Source: Antedon mediterranea (Eukaryota > Echinodermata > Crinoidea > Comatulida > Antedonidae). Taken from it: a DNA stretch of 64,000 nucleotides. The stretch covers positions 21,574,501 to 21,638,500 of the forward strand of contig NC_092672.1 of assembly GCF_964355755.1 (NCBI RefSeq), written 5' to 3'. Under the pieces are notes generated by a model, which saw nothing but the letters and a program-made list of their open reading frames with translations, was not told the origin of the DNA and did not search any database. Position 1 is the stretch's first letter, and each line of letters opens with the position of its first letter. Of the stretch, positions 47,001 to 59,999 are shown one piece after another. The translations under genes and the position numbers were made by a program.

Positions 47001-48425
47001 GTAGCGCGCCCTCATCAAATTAGAAAGTCAAAATCATAGAGGGGATCTGCTAATACTATAGGGGGATAGAGTAATTGACTGAGCCCTCTATAGGAATTAA
47101 TAGTTTTGACTTCCTAGTTTGGAGGGGGAGCTGCTCCATGCTGTGAAATGGCTTCGCCCAGTTTGACTTTTTAACCCTGTACATCTAGTACTACTATAAG
47201 TTCTTTGCTTTGATGGAGATGATGATACATAAAACTGTTATAAAGCCTACCAAACATACAGTGCTAGTTGAGGGTGATTATTTGCTTTTTTGTTAAAAGT
47301 AAATAATAGTCAACCAGAAATAAAACTTGGTTTACTAAAAACTAAGCTTTGGTTGTCAACACAATGTAGGCGCTACGCAAGCGAGTTGACCAATAACAAG
47401 CAACAGTTTGGATAATCCATCACATTGTGATTGGTCAATTTGCTTGATTTAATTTCCAAAAAAATTGGATAGACTACAGACAAATGGACAGACTAAATTT
47501 TGGGACAAACAAACTTATTACATGCAAGTATTACTCAGTAATCACCTCTGTAGTCCCATGGGTACTCTTTTAAATAGTTATTGATTACAGTGCCTTAAAA
47601 TGTTCTTTAAATAATAATTGTGTAAATTGATTTGACCAGGACCTTACCATGCCAAACCATATCAATACTTTGAGTTACAATTGTAGATAATATATTGATA
47701 TTCATTTGTAGCTATACACTAGGCTTCATTATCTTAAGGTTATTAGAGTGTGCGTAACAGCAGTATGATCATACACACTATCATGACAACTACTGTATTA
47801 CAGTACTTATGATGTACACAGCCTATTTAATACTTAGTTGAAATGCCATTATTAGACATTTTTAATCATTGATTTATTTAGAGAACTTAATAAAACTTCA
47901 CCAGAAGTTATAGAATGGTCATATCAGTTGTATTCTGATTGTTTATACTACTATAACAATATATGTTCACATTTTGTAGTAATACACTACCAACATGTAT
48001 AGATAGTATTTACAATACCCATCTGAATAATTATACTACACCTTAATCTGAATACCTTATCCAACCTGAATACAGTATTTATACAGCGAATACTGTTTCG
48101 TAGTTTCATTCCATAAAACCATAATTTAACATCAAATAAATAGTCATAACATTAAATCTTCTTTATTTTAATAGATTCATCTCTTTGTTTTCTTTTGAAA
48201 AAGATTTTAATATACACTCCAAAAATAAACATCTACCCTGTATGTGATGATACACATGGGGTCAAATCATTTTTCTATTCGACCTATTCGCTATCCGTCG
48301 CTAGGACAGAATAATCTGGATTTTTTTTCTTTTACATAATCCAAGTTAATCAACTACCACACTTTATTTCAAAAGATAACATTTTTTAGCATAATTATTT
48401 TTTCTGTAAAATGGCTGCATAATAT

Positions 48426-48710
48426 AGTTATCCACACCTTGGCGGATAACTCCTTGTGATTGTATAAAATCATCATCAACTTTTTTTACCTGTATTATTC
48501 TTCTTTCATTCAATATTTCATAACTTCGTAAAGTTGTGCACCTACTATTTTTTTTAAACGTCAGAGTTGCGCAACATGACTTTCGTGCGATTTTATGAAT
48601 TTGAATGATTGTCAAATGTCATTTTGTATTGACACTTTTTTAATTTAAGTCATATCAAGAGTCAACTTTCTATGGATTAAAAATGGCATGTTTCACAAAG
48701 TTACGCGCAC
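48426..48710 (+). mobile_element. Truncated Helitron-like type A unit (copy 2)
   Basis: Identical by eye to 41529-41813; carried along by the segmental duplication. Confidence 0.6.
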
Positions 48711-48867
48711 AAGATTTCTTACAACCAACACCTGCACTTGCTGTAACTTAATGCGTATTCTCAGTTTGTGAACTTAATTCTCTTGAATTTTTCATTATTT
48801 AAGCCTTAAAATAATTGAAAAGTCAATTAAACCATATCAACTTTTTTTTAATGACTTACTGATTTTG

Positions 48868-49533
48868 ATTTTAAATGCATTATGGCTACTCATATGTTGA
48901 TTGCATTCTTAACCCTCTTTCACATTGACTATTCTTATTATTTTAAATGCATTATGGCTACTCATACATGCTGATTACCTTCTTAACCCTCTTTCACATT
49001 GACTATTCTTATTATTTTAAATGAATTATGGCTACTCATACATGCTGATTACCTTCTTAACCCTCTTTCACATTGACTATTCTTATTATTTTAAATGCAT
49101 TATGGCTACTCATACATGCTGATTGCCTTCTTAACCCTCTTTCACATTGACTATTCTTATTATTTTAAATGAATTATGGCTACTCATACATGCTGATTGC
49201 CTTCTTAACCTTCTTTCACATTGACTATTCTTATTATTTTAAATGCATTATGGCTACTCATACATGCTGATTACCTTCTTAACCCTCTTTCACATTGACT
49301 ATTCTTATTATTTTAAATGAATTATGGCTACTCATACATGCTGATTGCCTTCTTAACCCTCTTTCACATTGACTATTCTTATTATTTTAAATGAATTATG
49401 GCTACTCATACATGCTGATTGCCTTCTTAACCCTCTTTTACATTGACTATTCTTATTATTTTAAATGCATTATGGCTACTCATACATGCTGATTGCCTTC
49501 TTAACCCTCTTTCACATTGACTATTCTTTTTAT
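48868..49533. repeat. 73-bp minisatellite, about 9 units
   Basis: Same unit as at 41972-42269, expanded to about nine copies. Units alternate between ATGCATTATGG and ATGAATTATGG variants, which suggests expansion in blocks of more than one unit. Confidence 0.9.
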
Positions 49534-50487
49534 TGTACAAGTTACTTAATGTTTTAGTTTACTTAATTCACTTCCCACAACCTTAATCAATAATCACCTT
49601 TACAAATTTCAATATAAATTTACCTCCTGGTTCATCTTGTTTTTCATCACTGTTTTATGTATGTTTACGTTTTTTCCCCTTGTACTCTATACGCACAAAC
49701 ATACTTTGCCTATTATATTATTCTTAATGTATATATACAGGGTAGTATAAGCCCATGGAGTAATTTATAATTCTTCCGTAAGCTTCCTAATTACATGTAA
49801 AGATAATAACAGCGTCACATTTTGTATCTTATTTGTTTTGTGTATTTCAGTTATAAACGGCTACTACTGTAGGAAACATTTTTTTGTACTGTACGGTAAT
49901 TACTAATTTAAATAATATTTATTATTTGCATATCTACGGACGTACCATCATTTTCAAAATTCTTTTCAATTGAATATGTTCTATGAATACTTTTGAATTC
50001 ATAAATAAAGTGTACTTGCTTTTTGAACTTCAGATTAAGGACGATATACCTAAAGTGTATTTAAAATATACAGTAGTGTAAAATATTCTGTATTTATTTT
50101 TGTTACAGTGAATGTTACTGACCGCAAACATTCATGCATAGCCTACTTATAATAAGCATTTAGCCTACCAGAAGTATATGTTGAACTTTCTTTCAATCCT
50201 TTGTATATCAGTGGATTTAAAACATAGAAAATGAGACTTCAATTGCAACTCTTGCATATAAGTAACTACGTCAACGTCGGTGAGGTTGAAATCTGTTTGT
50301 CAGTGGGTCTCACAACCAGCAAAGATGGGTACTGATGCTAGTAATTTATATGATCAGATCATTTGATATCTGCTGCTTTAAAGTACAGTTTGATTTTATG
50401 TGATCACATCATTTCTCTATTATCATTCGATTTATAATTTTAGTTGTAATTTTGTTATTGTCGTCGTTGTGGTTTATATTTGTGAAA

Positions 50488-50880
50488 CTAAACAAGATGA
50501 ACGGATTAAAGAATAAAACATCTTACAATGTTTCTATGTTGTGCAGTCAAGATAAACAAGATGAACGGATTAAAGAATAAAACATCTTACAATGTTTCTA
50601 TGTTGTGCAGTGAAGATAAACAAGATGAACGGATTAAAGAATAAAACATCTTACAATGTTTCTATGTTGTGCAGTGAAGATAAACAAGATGAACGGATTA
50701 AAGAATAAAACATCTTACAATGTGTCTATGTTGTGCAGTGAAAATAAACAAGATGAACGGATTAAATAAAGAATAAAACATCTTACAATGTTTCTATGTT
50801 GTGCAGTCAAGATAAACAAGATGAACGGATTAAAGAATAAAACATCTTACAATGTTTCTATGTTGTGCAGTGAATATAAA
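50488..50880. repeat. ~65-bp minisatellite, 6 units
   Basis: The unit contains AACAAGATGAACGGATTAAA and TTCTATGTTGTGCAGT. Six copies are seen here, but the corresponding place in copy 1 (about 43135-43200) has only one, so the array arose after the segmental duplication. Confidence 0.9.
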
Positions 50881-51795
50881 CTCTTTTCAGTTCAATATTA
50901 TAGAAAGTATTTTTATCAAGAAAGAGACCATGCCCGGCTTTAAATAGAGATGCGGTTGTGTCGGGGATAGAGAAAGAACTTTCCATAATGTATGAAGCTC
51001 ATCTGAAAACACTGTTTTCATCAAGATCAAACATGCATAAGTTAGAACTCAGAATTAGAATGCTCAGGATATTAATGAGTATCACTGAAATATTTATTAA
51101 TAAATACAAATGTTGTTGAATTGTGTTATCTTAATGTCTACTACCAACCTTCATTCAAAATCAATTATTTTTTTTAGTTAGATCAAGATCAAATATAGTT
51201 CTGACTTGTTAATGGTCACATGACAGTATAGTTTATTGGACTTGCAAGTGATAATGACAAAATATTTATTATTTTGGTCTACTATTACAGTAACACTTTT
51301 TATCAATTAATGATACTGTATAACATATCAGTGCAACGTCCACTTTTGTATTAAAAAAAATAATAAACATATATATATATATTGTTCATTTTTTGGGGTT
51401 TTTTTAAATTGGAACTGAGAAAGGCATATATTCCTGATCTAAAATTATTTTCACTTTGGGATATTTTTGTTAATTACAACTTTCATAAAAAAATATCATT
51501 AAAAAAAAGACAACATTGTATGTCTGAACATAGTATAAATATGCACATGGTATAAATATATAATTTGTAAAATGCATCAGAGGTCGTACATTTACAAAAT
51601 AAAAAGAAAAAAAGGAATTTACATATTTATTTTTATACAGAGGTAAGTGAGTGGCACTAGCCTTAGTCAGTGTAACTCTTTTTTTTTCTGCTATAAATGA
51701 GTTAGGAATAAAATTGTCATGTGACAGAATACCAATGTATTACATTTTTTCTTTAATCAGTATTTTAAAACCTGATGATTATAATCTCTTTCCAG

Positions 51796-51906
51796 GATGG
51801 AAACACTCCACTACATGCACATCTGGCTCATAGATATAAGAATCCTACATTAGAAATGGTGACCTGTCTCATAAATAAGGGGGCATCGGTGACATCACAA
51901 AATAAG
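51796..51906 (+). CDS. Ankyrin exon 2b (37 residues, duplicate of 43926)
   Basis: Same acceptor, donor, length and phase as the exon at 43926. The protein differs at five positions, all in the first half: D3N, N12H, T13R, F14Y and D16N. The other 32 codons are identical at the nucleotide level. The exon is intact and in frame, so the protein gains a 37-residue repeat if both exons are used. Confidence 0.88.
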
Positions 51907-52172
51907 GTAATATATATACAGACAATTTTCAGTAATACTGCATGGCAACAATCTTTCACCTACTCTAGTAAATTATTCTATTCTTTTTTTTTCTTTTTTT
52001 ATATCTGGTTCATCATATAATTAATAATAATGATAATTATTATTAAATTGTGTGATTTTTGGTAGACCTATTTAAAAAACCATTCCTTCAAAGATGACAA
52101 TATCTACTATCACAGCGATTTTAAACTGATAGGAAGATTGTGGGTTGTATAATTTATGCTGAGATTGGACCT

Positions 52173-54238
52173 TGTTGAACCCACAAATGTGAAAACGCCC
52201 ACAAATGTGAAAACAACCACAAATGTGAAAACGCATCACCCACAAATGTGAAAACAACCACAAATGTGAAAACGCATCACCCACAAATGTGAAAACAACC
52301 ACAAATGTGAAAACGCATCAACCACAAATGTGAAAACAGCGCCCACAAATGTGAAAACGATCATCGCCCACAAATGTGATAACGCCCACAAATGTAAAAA
52401 CAAGAGAGACTTTTTCGCCCACAAATGTAAAAAAAATCAGATCAAATTTAATGCTAGATTCAGACAAACATTATATCATGATTGTATTGAGTTGTTTGCT
52501 CACGATACGTCTGTTAGGGTCGTCGTTAACACGTTGGATTATTATAATTTGCTGCTCATGCGCGCGATATTTGCACGTTAACTCGTTTGTTTAATGAACG
52601 TAATAGTTCAAGACAATATTTGTTATTTGCTGCGGGCGTGCACCATACTTCAAGGTCAAGGCCATGTTATATCATTGTTGCTTCTACTGTGTGGTTGTTG
52701 GCTTACTATTATGTACGTATAGTTATAAGTCGATGTTCAATATTTTTTTTTTGCGCGCACACGATACAACAAGGTCAAGGTTAAATTGCTACTTGTAGTG
52801 TTGTGTTATTAACTCGTTGGCTTTACTGTTATGTACGTATAGTTCCAAGTCGATGCTCGATTCGATGTTTTTGGGCGAGCACACGATACCACAAGGTCAA
52901 GGTCATATATACTATTGCTACTTGTGGTTGTTAACTCGTTGGCTTATTGTTATGTACGTATAGTTCCAAGTCGATGGTCGATTCGATTTTTTTTTGTGCG
53001 CGTGCACGATACTACAAGGTCATATATCATTGCTGCTTGAAGTGCAGTTGGGCTTACTATATTGGTATTATGTACGTATTATAGCTCCAAGTCGATGCTC
53101 GGTGTACACGATACTACAAGATCAATGCTATACTCGTCGTTCAGTTATTGCAGTAGTTCCTAATGTTCAATTTTTTTACAAAACTATAACCACAAGATAA
53201 TAATACAAGAGCTAGAGCAAGAACAACTAATACAAGAATATTTCTTTATTTTAGAGCGATAAACAAATTGTAACATAGAATAATACTGTAACACCAATAT
53301 CCAACCAAACATAATACACGATACGATAGTATCAAACTTGTCACGAACATGTATTCTATAAAACATACTATGAAATCTATAACAATTATACTAATGGACA
53401 AAACTTCCTACTATACTACTATTTACATTCGTGGTTTAATCTGATGCTTATTGTTTAATTTGTATATCTATTTTTAGCGGATAATTATAAAGATATACGG
53501 AGAATAATATTACCTATTGAATGCATCGACTTGGAACTATACGTACATAACAGTAAGCCAACGAGTTAATAACCACACACTACATACAAGTAGCAATTTA
53601 ACCTTGACCTTTTAGTATCGTGTGCGCGCGCAAAAAACATCGAACATCGACTTATAACTATACGTACATAATAGTAAGCCAACAACCACACAGTAGAAGC
53701 AACAATGATATAACATGGCCTTGACCTTGAAGTATCGTGCACGCGCGCAGCAAATAACAAATATCGTCTTGAACTATTACGTTCATTAAACAAACGAGTT
53801 AACGTGCAAATATCGCGCGCATGAGCAGCAAATTATAATAATCCAACGCGTTAACCACGACCCTAACAGACGTATCGTGAACAAACAATTATTGAAACAA
53901 CTCAATACAATCATGACATAATGTAGTACCTCGATCAAAATTGTTTGAGTCTAGCATTAAATTTGATCTGATTTTTTTTTTACATTTGTGGCCGAAAAAT
54001 TCTCATTTTTTTTTACATTTGTGGGCGTTATCACATTTGTGGGCGATGATCGTTTTCACATTTGTGGGCGCTGTTTATTACATTTGTGGTTGATGCGTTT
54101 TCACATTTGTGGTTGTTTTCACATTTGTGGGTGATGCGTTTTCACATTTGTGGTTGTTTTCACATTTGTGGGTGATGCGTTTTCACATTTGTGGTTGTTT
54201 TCACATTTGTGGGCGTTTTTACATTTGTGGGTTCAACA
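52173..54238. mobile_element. 2.07-kb foldback element with 5-bp target duplication
   Basis: The element starts TGTTGAACCCACAAATGTG and ends with the reverse complement. It is flanked by GACCT on both sides (52168-52172 and 54239-54243). The other copy of the segmental duplication shows the uninterrupted target once, near 44306. The outer ~260 bases of each arm are tandem short repeats built on CCACAAATGTGAAAACG. Further in, about 450-500 more bases are also inverted, for example the TTAGGGTCGTCGTTAAC and ACGTACATA blocks. The central part carries ~110-130-bp tandem units with GTACGTATAGTTCCAAGTCG. No transposase is encoded; all open frames in it are by-products of the repeats. Confidence 0.88.
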
Positions 54239-54276
54239 GACCTATCGGATATTTTGACGACATTGTTTAATAATTA

Positions 54277-54410
54277 GGTGATCATTTAGAATAAAATGAT
54301 CACCTATTGTTATTGTATCAAATCTTTATTAGTTATCCGCACTATGGCGGATAACTCCTTGTAACTGTCCTGTTTCATCATCTTTTTTTTTTTTTTTTTT
54401 TTTTCTGTAT
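54277..54410 (+). mobile_element. Truncated leading piece of Helitron-like array 2
   Basis: It opens with GGTGATCATTT and an inverted partner AAAATGATCACC, a motif otherwise seen just before the 3' hairpin of type B units, and continues with the AGTTATCCGC start of a type A unit. It breaks off in a long T run (about 54383-54404), where a second type A start follows. Confidence 0.5.
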
Positions 54411-56228
54411 TATTAGTTATCCGCACTCAGCGGATAACTCCTTGTAACTGTCCTGTTTCATCATCTTTTTTTTTTTCTGTATTATTCTTCTTTCTTTCTG
54501 TCATTTTTGTGCAGAGCATATCTCAAAAACGTGTACAGTTAACATTTCATAACTTTGTCAACATATGGGCATTCACGTGAAGTTGTGCTTTTTTATTTTT
54601 GAATGACGTCAGAATTGCGCAACATGACTTACGCGCGTTTTTATGAATTTCGCGTATTTAACATAGATCGAAAACCATATAACAATTTAAATTGAAACTT
54701 AGCAAAAGTCTAATTTATATCGTGCGCTAACGTTTTGTGCACTAAAAATGGCATGTTTTACACGAAGTTACGCGCGCACGCGCGTTTAAAATTTTCATGA
54801 TGCGAAAAATCAATTTCTAATCAACTTTCTACGCGTTAAAGTTAACATTTTATAACTTTGTCAACATATGGGCAATCACGTGAAGTTGTGCTTTCATATT
54901 TTTGAATGACATCAGAGTTGCACAACATGACTTGCGCGCGTTTTTATGAATTTCGCGTATTTAACATAGATCGAAAACCATATAACAATTTAAATTGAAA
55001 CTTAGCAAAAGTCTAATTTATATCGTGCGCTAACGTTTTGTGCACTAAAAAAAGCATATTTTACACGAAGTTACGCGCGCACGCGCTTTTAAAATTTTAT
55101 AATGCGAAAAATCAATTTCTAATCAACTTTCTACGCGTTTCATGTCATTTTGAGCATGTCAAAAATTCCCACACGTGTGCAAATTTTTACGCGCGCGGTG
55201 CACACGTAGCATTAGAAACGTCATTTTTTCGAGTGATTTATGTTTTTCCAGCCTTTTCTAGTAATTTTACCAACTTTTAAACAATTTCGACTTCAAATTA
55301 CGTCATACGAGCACGTAGAATATGATAATTTGCGCGCTTCTTCTATGAAAAACTTCAAAAATTCGTCAAAATTAAGCCTTTTTTTAAACAATCGTAGTTT
55401 CTAAACTAAACTGTAAAAATTATTTTTATTACATATTCTGGAAGTTGATGAGTTGTAGATATCAGATCATGCATTAATATGGCTAACCGGACATTGTGAC
55501 GTCATCGTATGGCCACGCGAATATGAAATTTAGGATTTTTGTATCTTTCGTCATAACTCCTCACATTTAATAGAGCGCATCTCCACTTATCCGTTTTCCA
55601 TTTTCACCCCGATTTTGATATTGTCTAGGTCAATAAACTATCTTTAGCATGAGTTAAAAATATTTTAATTTTTATGACGTCATCATGCCTAAAAATTTTA
55701 ATTACGTGTGGCATTAATTTCATCTTTACAGTAAATTTCAATCTGTTATAGCTCGTAAGAATAAAATGTGATAATCACGATTAAAACGTTTTCTGGAAGC
55801 TATTGGATTGTAGATACGAAATCATGTGATAATGTTGCCAATCGGTTGTTGAGACGTCATCATATGGCCAGTTAAATAAAAAAGTCGTATTTTCATCTTT
55901 TGCGTCATAATTCATTACATTTAAAAGAGCGTGAATCAATATTTCCCGTATTCAAATTTCTTCTGCACGTTAATATGTTGTTACTGAGATAATTTCCTAT
56001 TAAATAAATACCTATTCTACACTGTAGTATGTAATATGTATACAGATTATATTGTATATACTATATGACACAGAATAACAGAATTCAGCAATAACAACAT
56101 ATCATATTCTTCAGTTCAGGTCATAATGCCATAATCTTTTTCTGTGTGCAATATTCTAACGTATCACGTGCACGTGGCGTTTGTTGTGCGGATAACTAAC
56201 TCGTCAAAGTGACGAGTTACATGTCTAG
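54411..56228 (+). mobile_element. Helitron-like non-autonomous unit, type A (array 2)
   Basis: Collinear with the type A units of array 1 and ending with the same hairpin and CTAG at 56225-56228. It is about 300 bases longer because 54537-54839 is directly repeated at 54840-55142. It encodes no protein of known type; the 80-codon frame at 55038-55280 is the recurring open frame of this family. Confidence 0.68.
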
Positions 56229-57738
56229 TTCTTCTTTCTTTCTGTCATTTTTGTGCAGAGCGTATCTCTAAAACGTGTAAAGTTAACATTTTATAACTTT
56301 GTCAACATATGGGCAATCACGTGAAGTTGTGCTTTCCTATAATTGAATGACGTCAGAGTTGCGCAACATGACTTACGCGCGTTTTTATGAATTTCGCGTA
56401 TTTAACATAGATCGAAAACCATATAACAATTTAAATTGAAACTTAGCAAAAGTCTAATTTATATCGTGCGCTAACTTTTTGTGCACTAAAATGGCATGTT
56501 TTACACAAAGTTACGCGCGCACGCGCGTTTAAAATTTTCCAATGCGAAAAATCAATTTCTAATCAACTTTATACGCGTTTCATGTCATTTTGAGCATGTC
56601 AAAAATTCCCACACGTGCGCAAATTTTTACGCGCGTGGTGCACACGTAGCGTTAAAAACGTCATTTTTTCGAGTGATTTATGTTTTTCCAGCCTTTTCTA
56701 GTAATTTTACCAACTTTTAAATAATTTCGACTTCAAATTACGTCATACGAGCACGTAGAATATGATAATTTGCGAGCTTTTTTTATGAAAAACTTCAAAA
56801 ATTCGTCAAAATTAAGCCTTTTTTTAAACAATCGTAGTTTCTAAACTAAACGGTAAAAATTATTTTTATTACATATTCTGGAAGTTGATGAGTTGTAGAT
56901 ATCAGATCATGCATTAATATGGCTAACCGGACATTGTGACGTCATCGTATGGCCACGCGAATATGAAATTTAGGATTTTTGTATCTTTCGTCATAACTCC
57001 TCACATTTAATAGAGGGCATCTCCACTTATCCGTTTTCCATTTTCACCCCAATTTTGATATTGTCTAGGTCAATCAACTATCTTTAGCATGAGTTGAAAA
57101 TATTTTAATTTTTATGACGTCATCATGCCTAAAAATTTAAATTACGTGTGGCATTAATTTCATCTTTACAGTAAATTTCAATCTGTTATAGCTCGTAAGA
57201 ATAAAATGTGATAATCACGATTAAAACGTTTTTTTGAAGGCATTGGATTGTAGATACAAAATCATGTGAACATTTTGCCAATCGGATGTGGTGACGTCAT
57301 CATATGGCCAGTTAAATAAAAAAAGTCATATTTTCATCTTTTGCGTCATAGTTCATTACATTTAAAAGAGCGTGCATTAATATTTCACGTATTCAAATTT
57401 CTTCTACACGTTAATATGCTGTTGCTGAGATAATTTCCTTCCAAAATTGCTACCTTCGCGTTTCATTTTAAAACCATCAACATGTTAAAAATTGCAAAAA
57501 ATAGCGGGTCCCGTAATTTCCCCTATTCTACACTGTATGTGATATGTATACATATTACACTGTGTATACTATATATGAATCAAAATAATAGAATTCAGCA
57601 ATAACAACATATCATAGTCTTCAGTTCAGGTCATAATGCCATAATCTTTTTCCGTGTGCAATATTCCAACGTATGGCGTGGACGTGGCGTTTGTCGTGCG
57701 GATAACTAACTCGTCAAAGTGACGAGTTTCATGTCTAG
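56229..57738 (+). mobile_element. Helitron-like non-autonomous unit, type A (array 2)
   Basis: It follows the CTAG of the preceding unit directly and ends with the hairpin and CTAG at 57735-57738. It is very similar to the previous unit across its length. Confidence 0.68.
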
Positions 57739-59260
57739 TTATTCTTCTTCTTTCTGTACACTTTTTGTTTAACAAATATCTCAAAAAGTTAAATGTCAAT
57801 GATTACCAAAATTTCACAATGTCTTTCAAATACTGTAACTTAGTCCTAATAAGGTTTTCAGCGTGATCACTCATCCGTGACAACACGTATACGCCATTTT
57901 GTGAAATCACATTATCAATCATATCTCCATAATTCATTATCACATATTATTGAAATTCACTACATGTAAACTTCAGGTCAAGGTAAAAAATATTAGCAAA
58001 TAAAAACCTGCGAGTTTCAAGGTCATGCGCATGAAATCGCGCGTTAAAATTTTAAAAAGCTCAAAATTAGGTTTTGATCAATTTAGAGCATGAATTAGGC
58101 CATTTGCGTGTTTCAAAAAATTACTGCGCAAAAACACGTTTTTGCACACGCGATTCGTAAAAAGCGTAAAAAATAAAATTTGATGTATAAATCACAATCT
58201 ACTCACAATCCTTAGTACATTCACCAAATTTGAATCCATTTCCACTTAAAATAGTGCTCTATGAGCACATTACAAATGACAAAATGCACACATTAATTGT
58301 ACAAAAGTGCTAAAAATGGTAAAAAATAAGGCCTTTTTAAAATGAAAATAACTCTTCAGAATGCACGATGACCCCTAAGTTTTTTAACTTATTCGGGAAG
58401 CCATTGAGTTGTAGATATAAATGTATATACACATTGGATGTACAAAATGGTATTACGTCATCAAATGGCCACTTCAATTTAAAAATTAGGATTTTTTCCG
58501 TTTTGTGTAGGTTATCACATTCAATAGAGCGCATCTCCGCTTTTTGAGCTCGATTTTCGCGCAAATTTCAGTTTGTGCTTGCTTAATTATTTATCTTTCT
58601 CATGTGTTGTCAGTGTTTTCATTTTGATGACGTCATTACACGTAAAACCTTTAATAACGTAGGTCGTGTAATTTCACCTTCGCCGTAAATTGAATATCTT
58701 ACAGCTCTTCAGAATTGAACGTTACCTTGATGATTATAATTTATTATGAAAGCTGATGAAATGTAGATATGAATTCATATAAAAACCAAGCCTTTCGGAT
58801 GTTGTGACATTAAAATATGGCCAGATGAAGTTAAAAAGTAGTTGTTACATCTTTTTCGTCAAAGTTATACAAATTTCAAAGAGCGCGCACAGCGCTTCTA
58901 CGTGCCAGATTTTTTTCCAATTCTTATATTTATTTGCTCAATTCATTATCTTTCGAAATTGTCATCTTTGAGTTTATTTTGATAATTCCATCATACCAAA
59001 AAATTAGAACATGATGTGGGTCCCGTAATTTCACCTATGCTACACTGTATATAGATATACAGCATATACTGTACATATTGTATATGGCATATAATAGGCA
59101 CAACTCAGCGCTATAAGCGTATGCATCATGTCATAGGATGGCGTACATCAACTTTTTACGATGGTGTGTTAACGTACGTGCATGTTTAAAAAGTGTTAAT
59201 TTCATTAAAATGATAAAAATGATCACCTATAATTCGTCAAAGTGACGAATTAAATTCTAG
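57739..59260 (+). mobile_element. Helitron-like non-autonomous unit, type B (array 2)
   Basis: Collinear with 4993-6436 and ending in the same AATTCGTCA hairpin and CTAG (59257-59260). After it, the flank TTGAAATATTGTATTTTCCG continues the interrupted copy 2 of the segmental duplication. The insertion is therefore followed by T, as expected for Helitrons. Confidence 0.65.
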
Positions 59261-59430
59261 TTGAAATATTGTATTTTCCGCCATTTGGCATACCCATATT
59301 TACTATTATAAATACCAAAACCTTTACATTTTTAGTAGCGCCCTTTATGGTCTAATGTATTTTTAAAAATATTATAGCATCCTGTATGTAGTTTGGACAT
59401 GATTTCATAAAACCTCCCAATGTATCATTA

Positions 59431-59999
59431 GATTTGTTGAGAGGTGACAGACAGTTATTTAAACTTATAACAGCCGATTAATATAAACTGAATAACAATG
59501 TATTTTACTTAAAATTAAGACAATACACATAAAACAATGATTCGATAAAGATTGAAATGTTGAATCATGAATTCCCTAATATTATTGTTGTTTTTGGCGT
59601 CTTTTCCGCACCCAACATTTTCCAGAAAAAAGGGGTGATTTTTTGGACAAAAATCACTCAAGCGTGACTTGTGTTTTGATTTCTAAATTTGATCACTAAA
59701 ATGCTTTAAATGTTGCCATTTGGGTATGAAAACATAGGGTTTGCCACAAAAATTGTAATGAATGTACTATTAGGTTAGGATATATTGTGAAAACATGTGT
59801 TTTATATTTTATTTGCATTAAAGTGATTGTGTTGGAAATAGATTAACATTGTTACCATTTTAAGATAGTTAAAACAAATTATTTTATAACATGTGAATTA
59901 TGGAATTATTTTTAAGGATAAGATAAATACGTGTCACACTTCACATTCTTCTTTCACAAAAAAAATTTAAACCTTATGATGATGACTTTTTTTCCACAG
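59431..59999. other. Intron sequence, nothing recognised
   Basis: AT-rich DNA between the end of the segmental duplication and the next ankyrin exon. No repeat or exon was recognised. Confidence 0.5.

Larger units (their letters stand above)
44988..59430 (+). repeat. Tandem segmental duplication, copy 2 (14.4 kb with insertions)
   Basis: It begins TTACTTTCCTTAG like copy 1 and ends at CCTCCCAATGTATCATTA near 59430. It is longer because of a foldback element (52173-54238), a Helitron-like array (54277-59260), larger minisatellites and about 250 further bases near 50150 and 50930. It lacks about 490 bases corresponding to 44322-44810. The TTGTTTAATAATTA stretch before the array and the TATTTTCCGCCATTTGG block after it show that copy 1 is an uninterrupted reference. 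Confidence 0.9.

Noticed and set aside
52072-52424. Repetitive minus-strand frames with a HICGCF-type period
   Set aside because: Translation of the short tandem repeats at the foldback element end, not a protein.
52180-52440. CRISPR-like regular short repeats
   Set aside because: The repeats are adjacent and inverted at the other end of an element with a target duplication in eukaryotic DNA; no spacers or cas genes.
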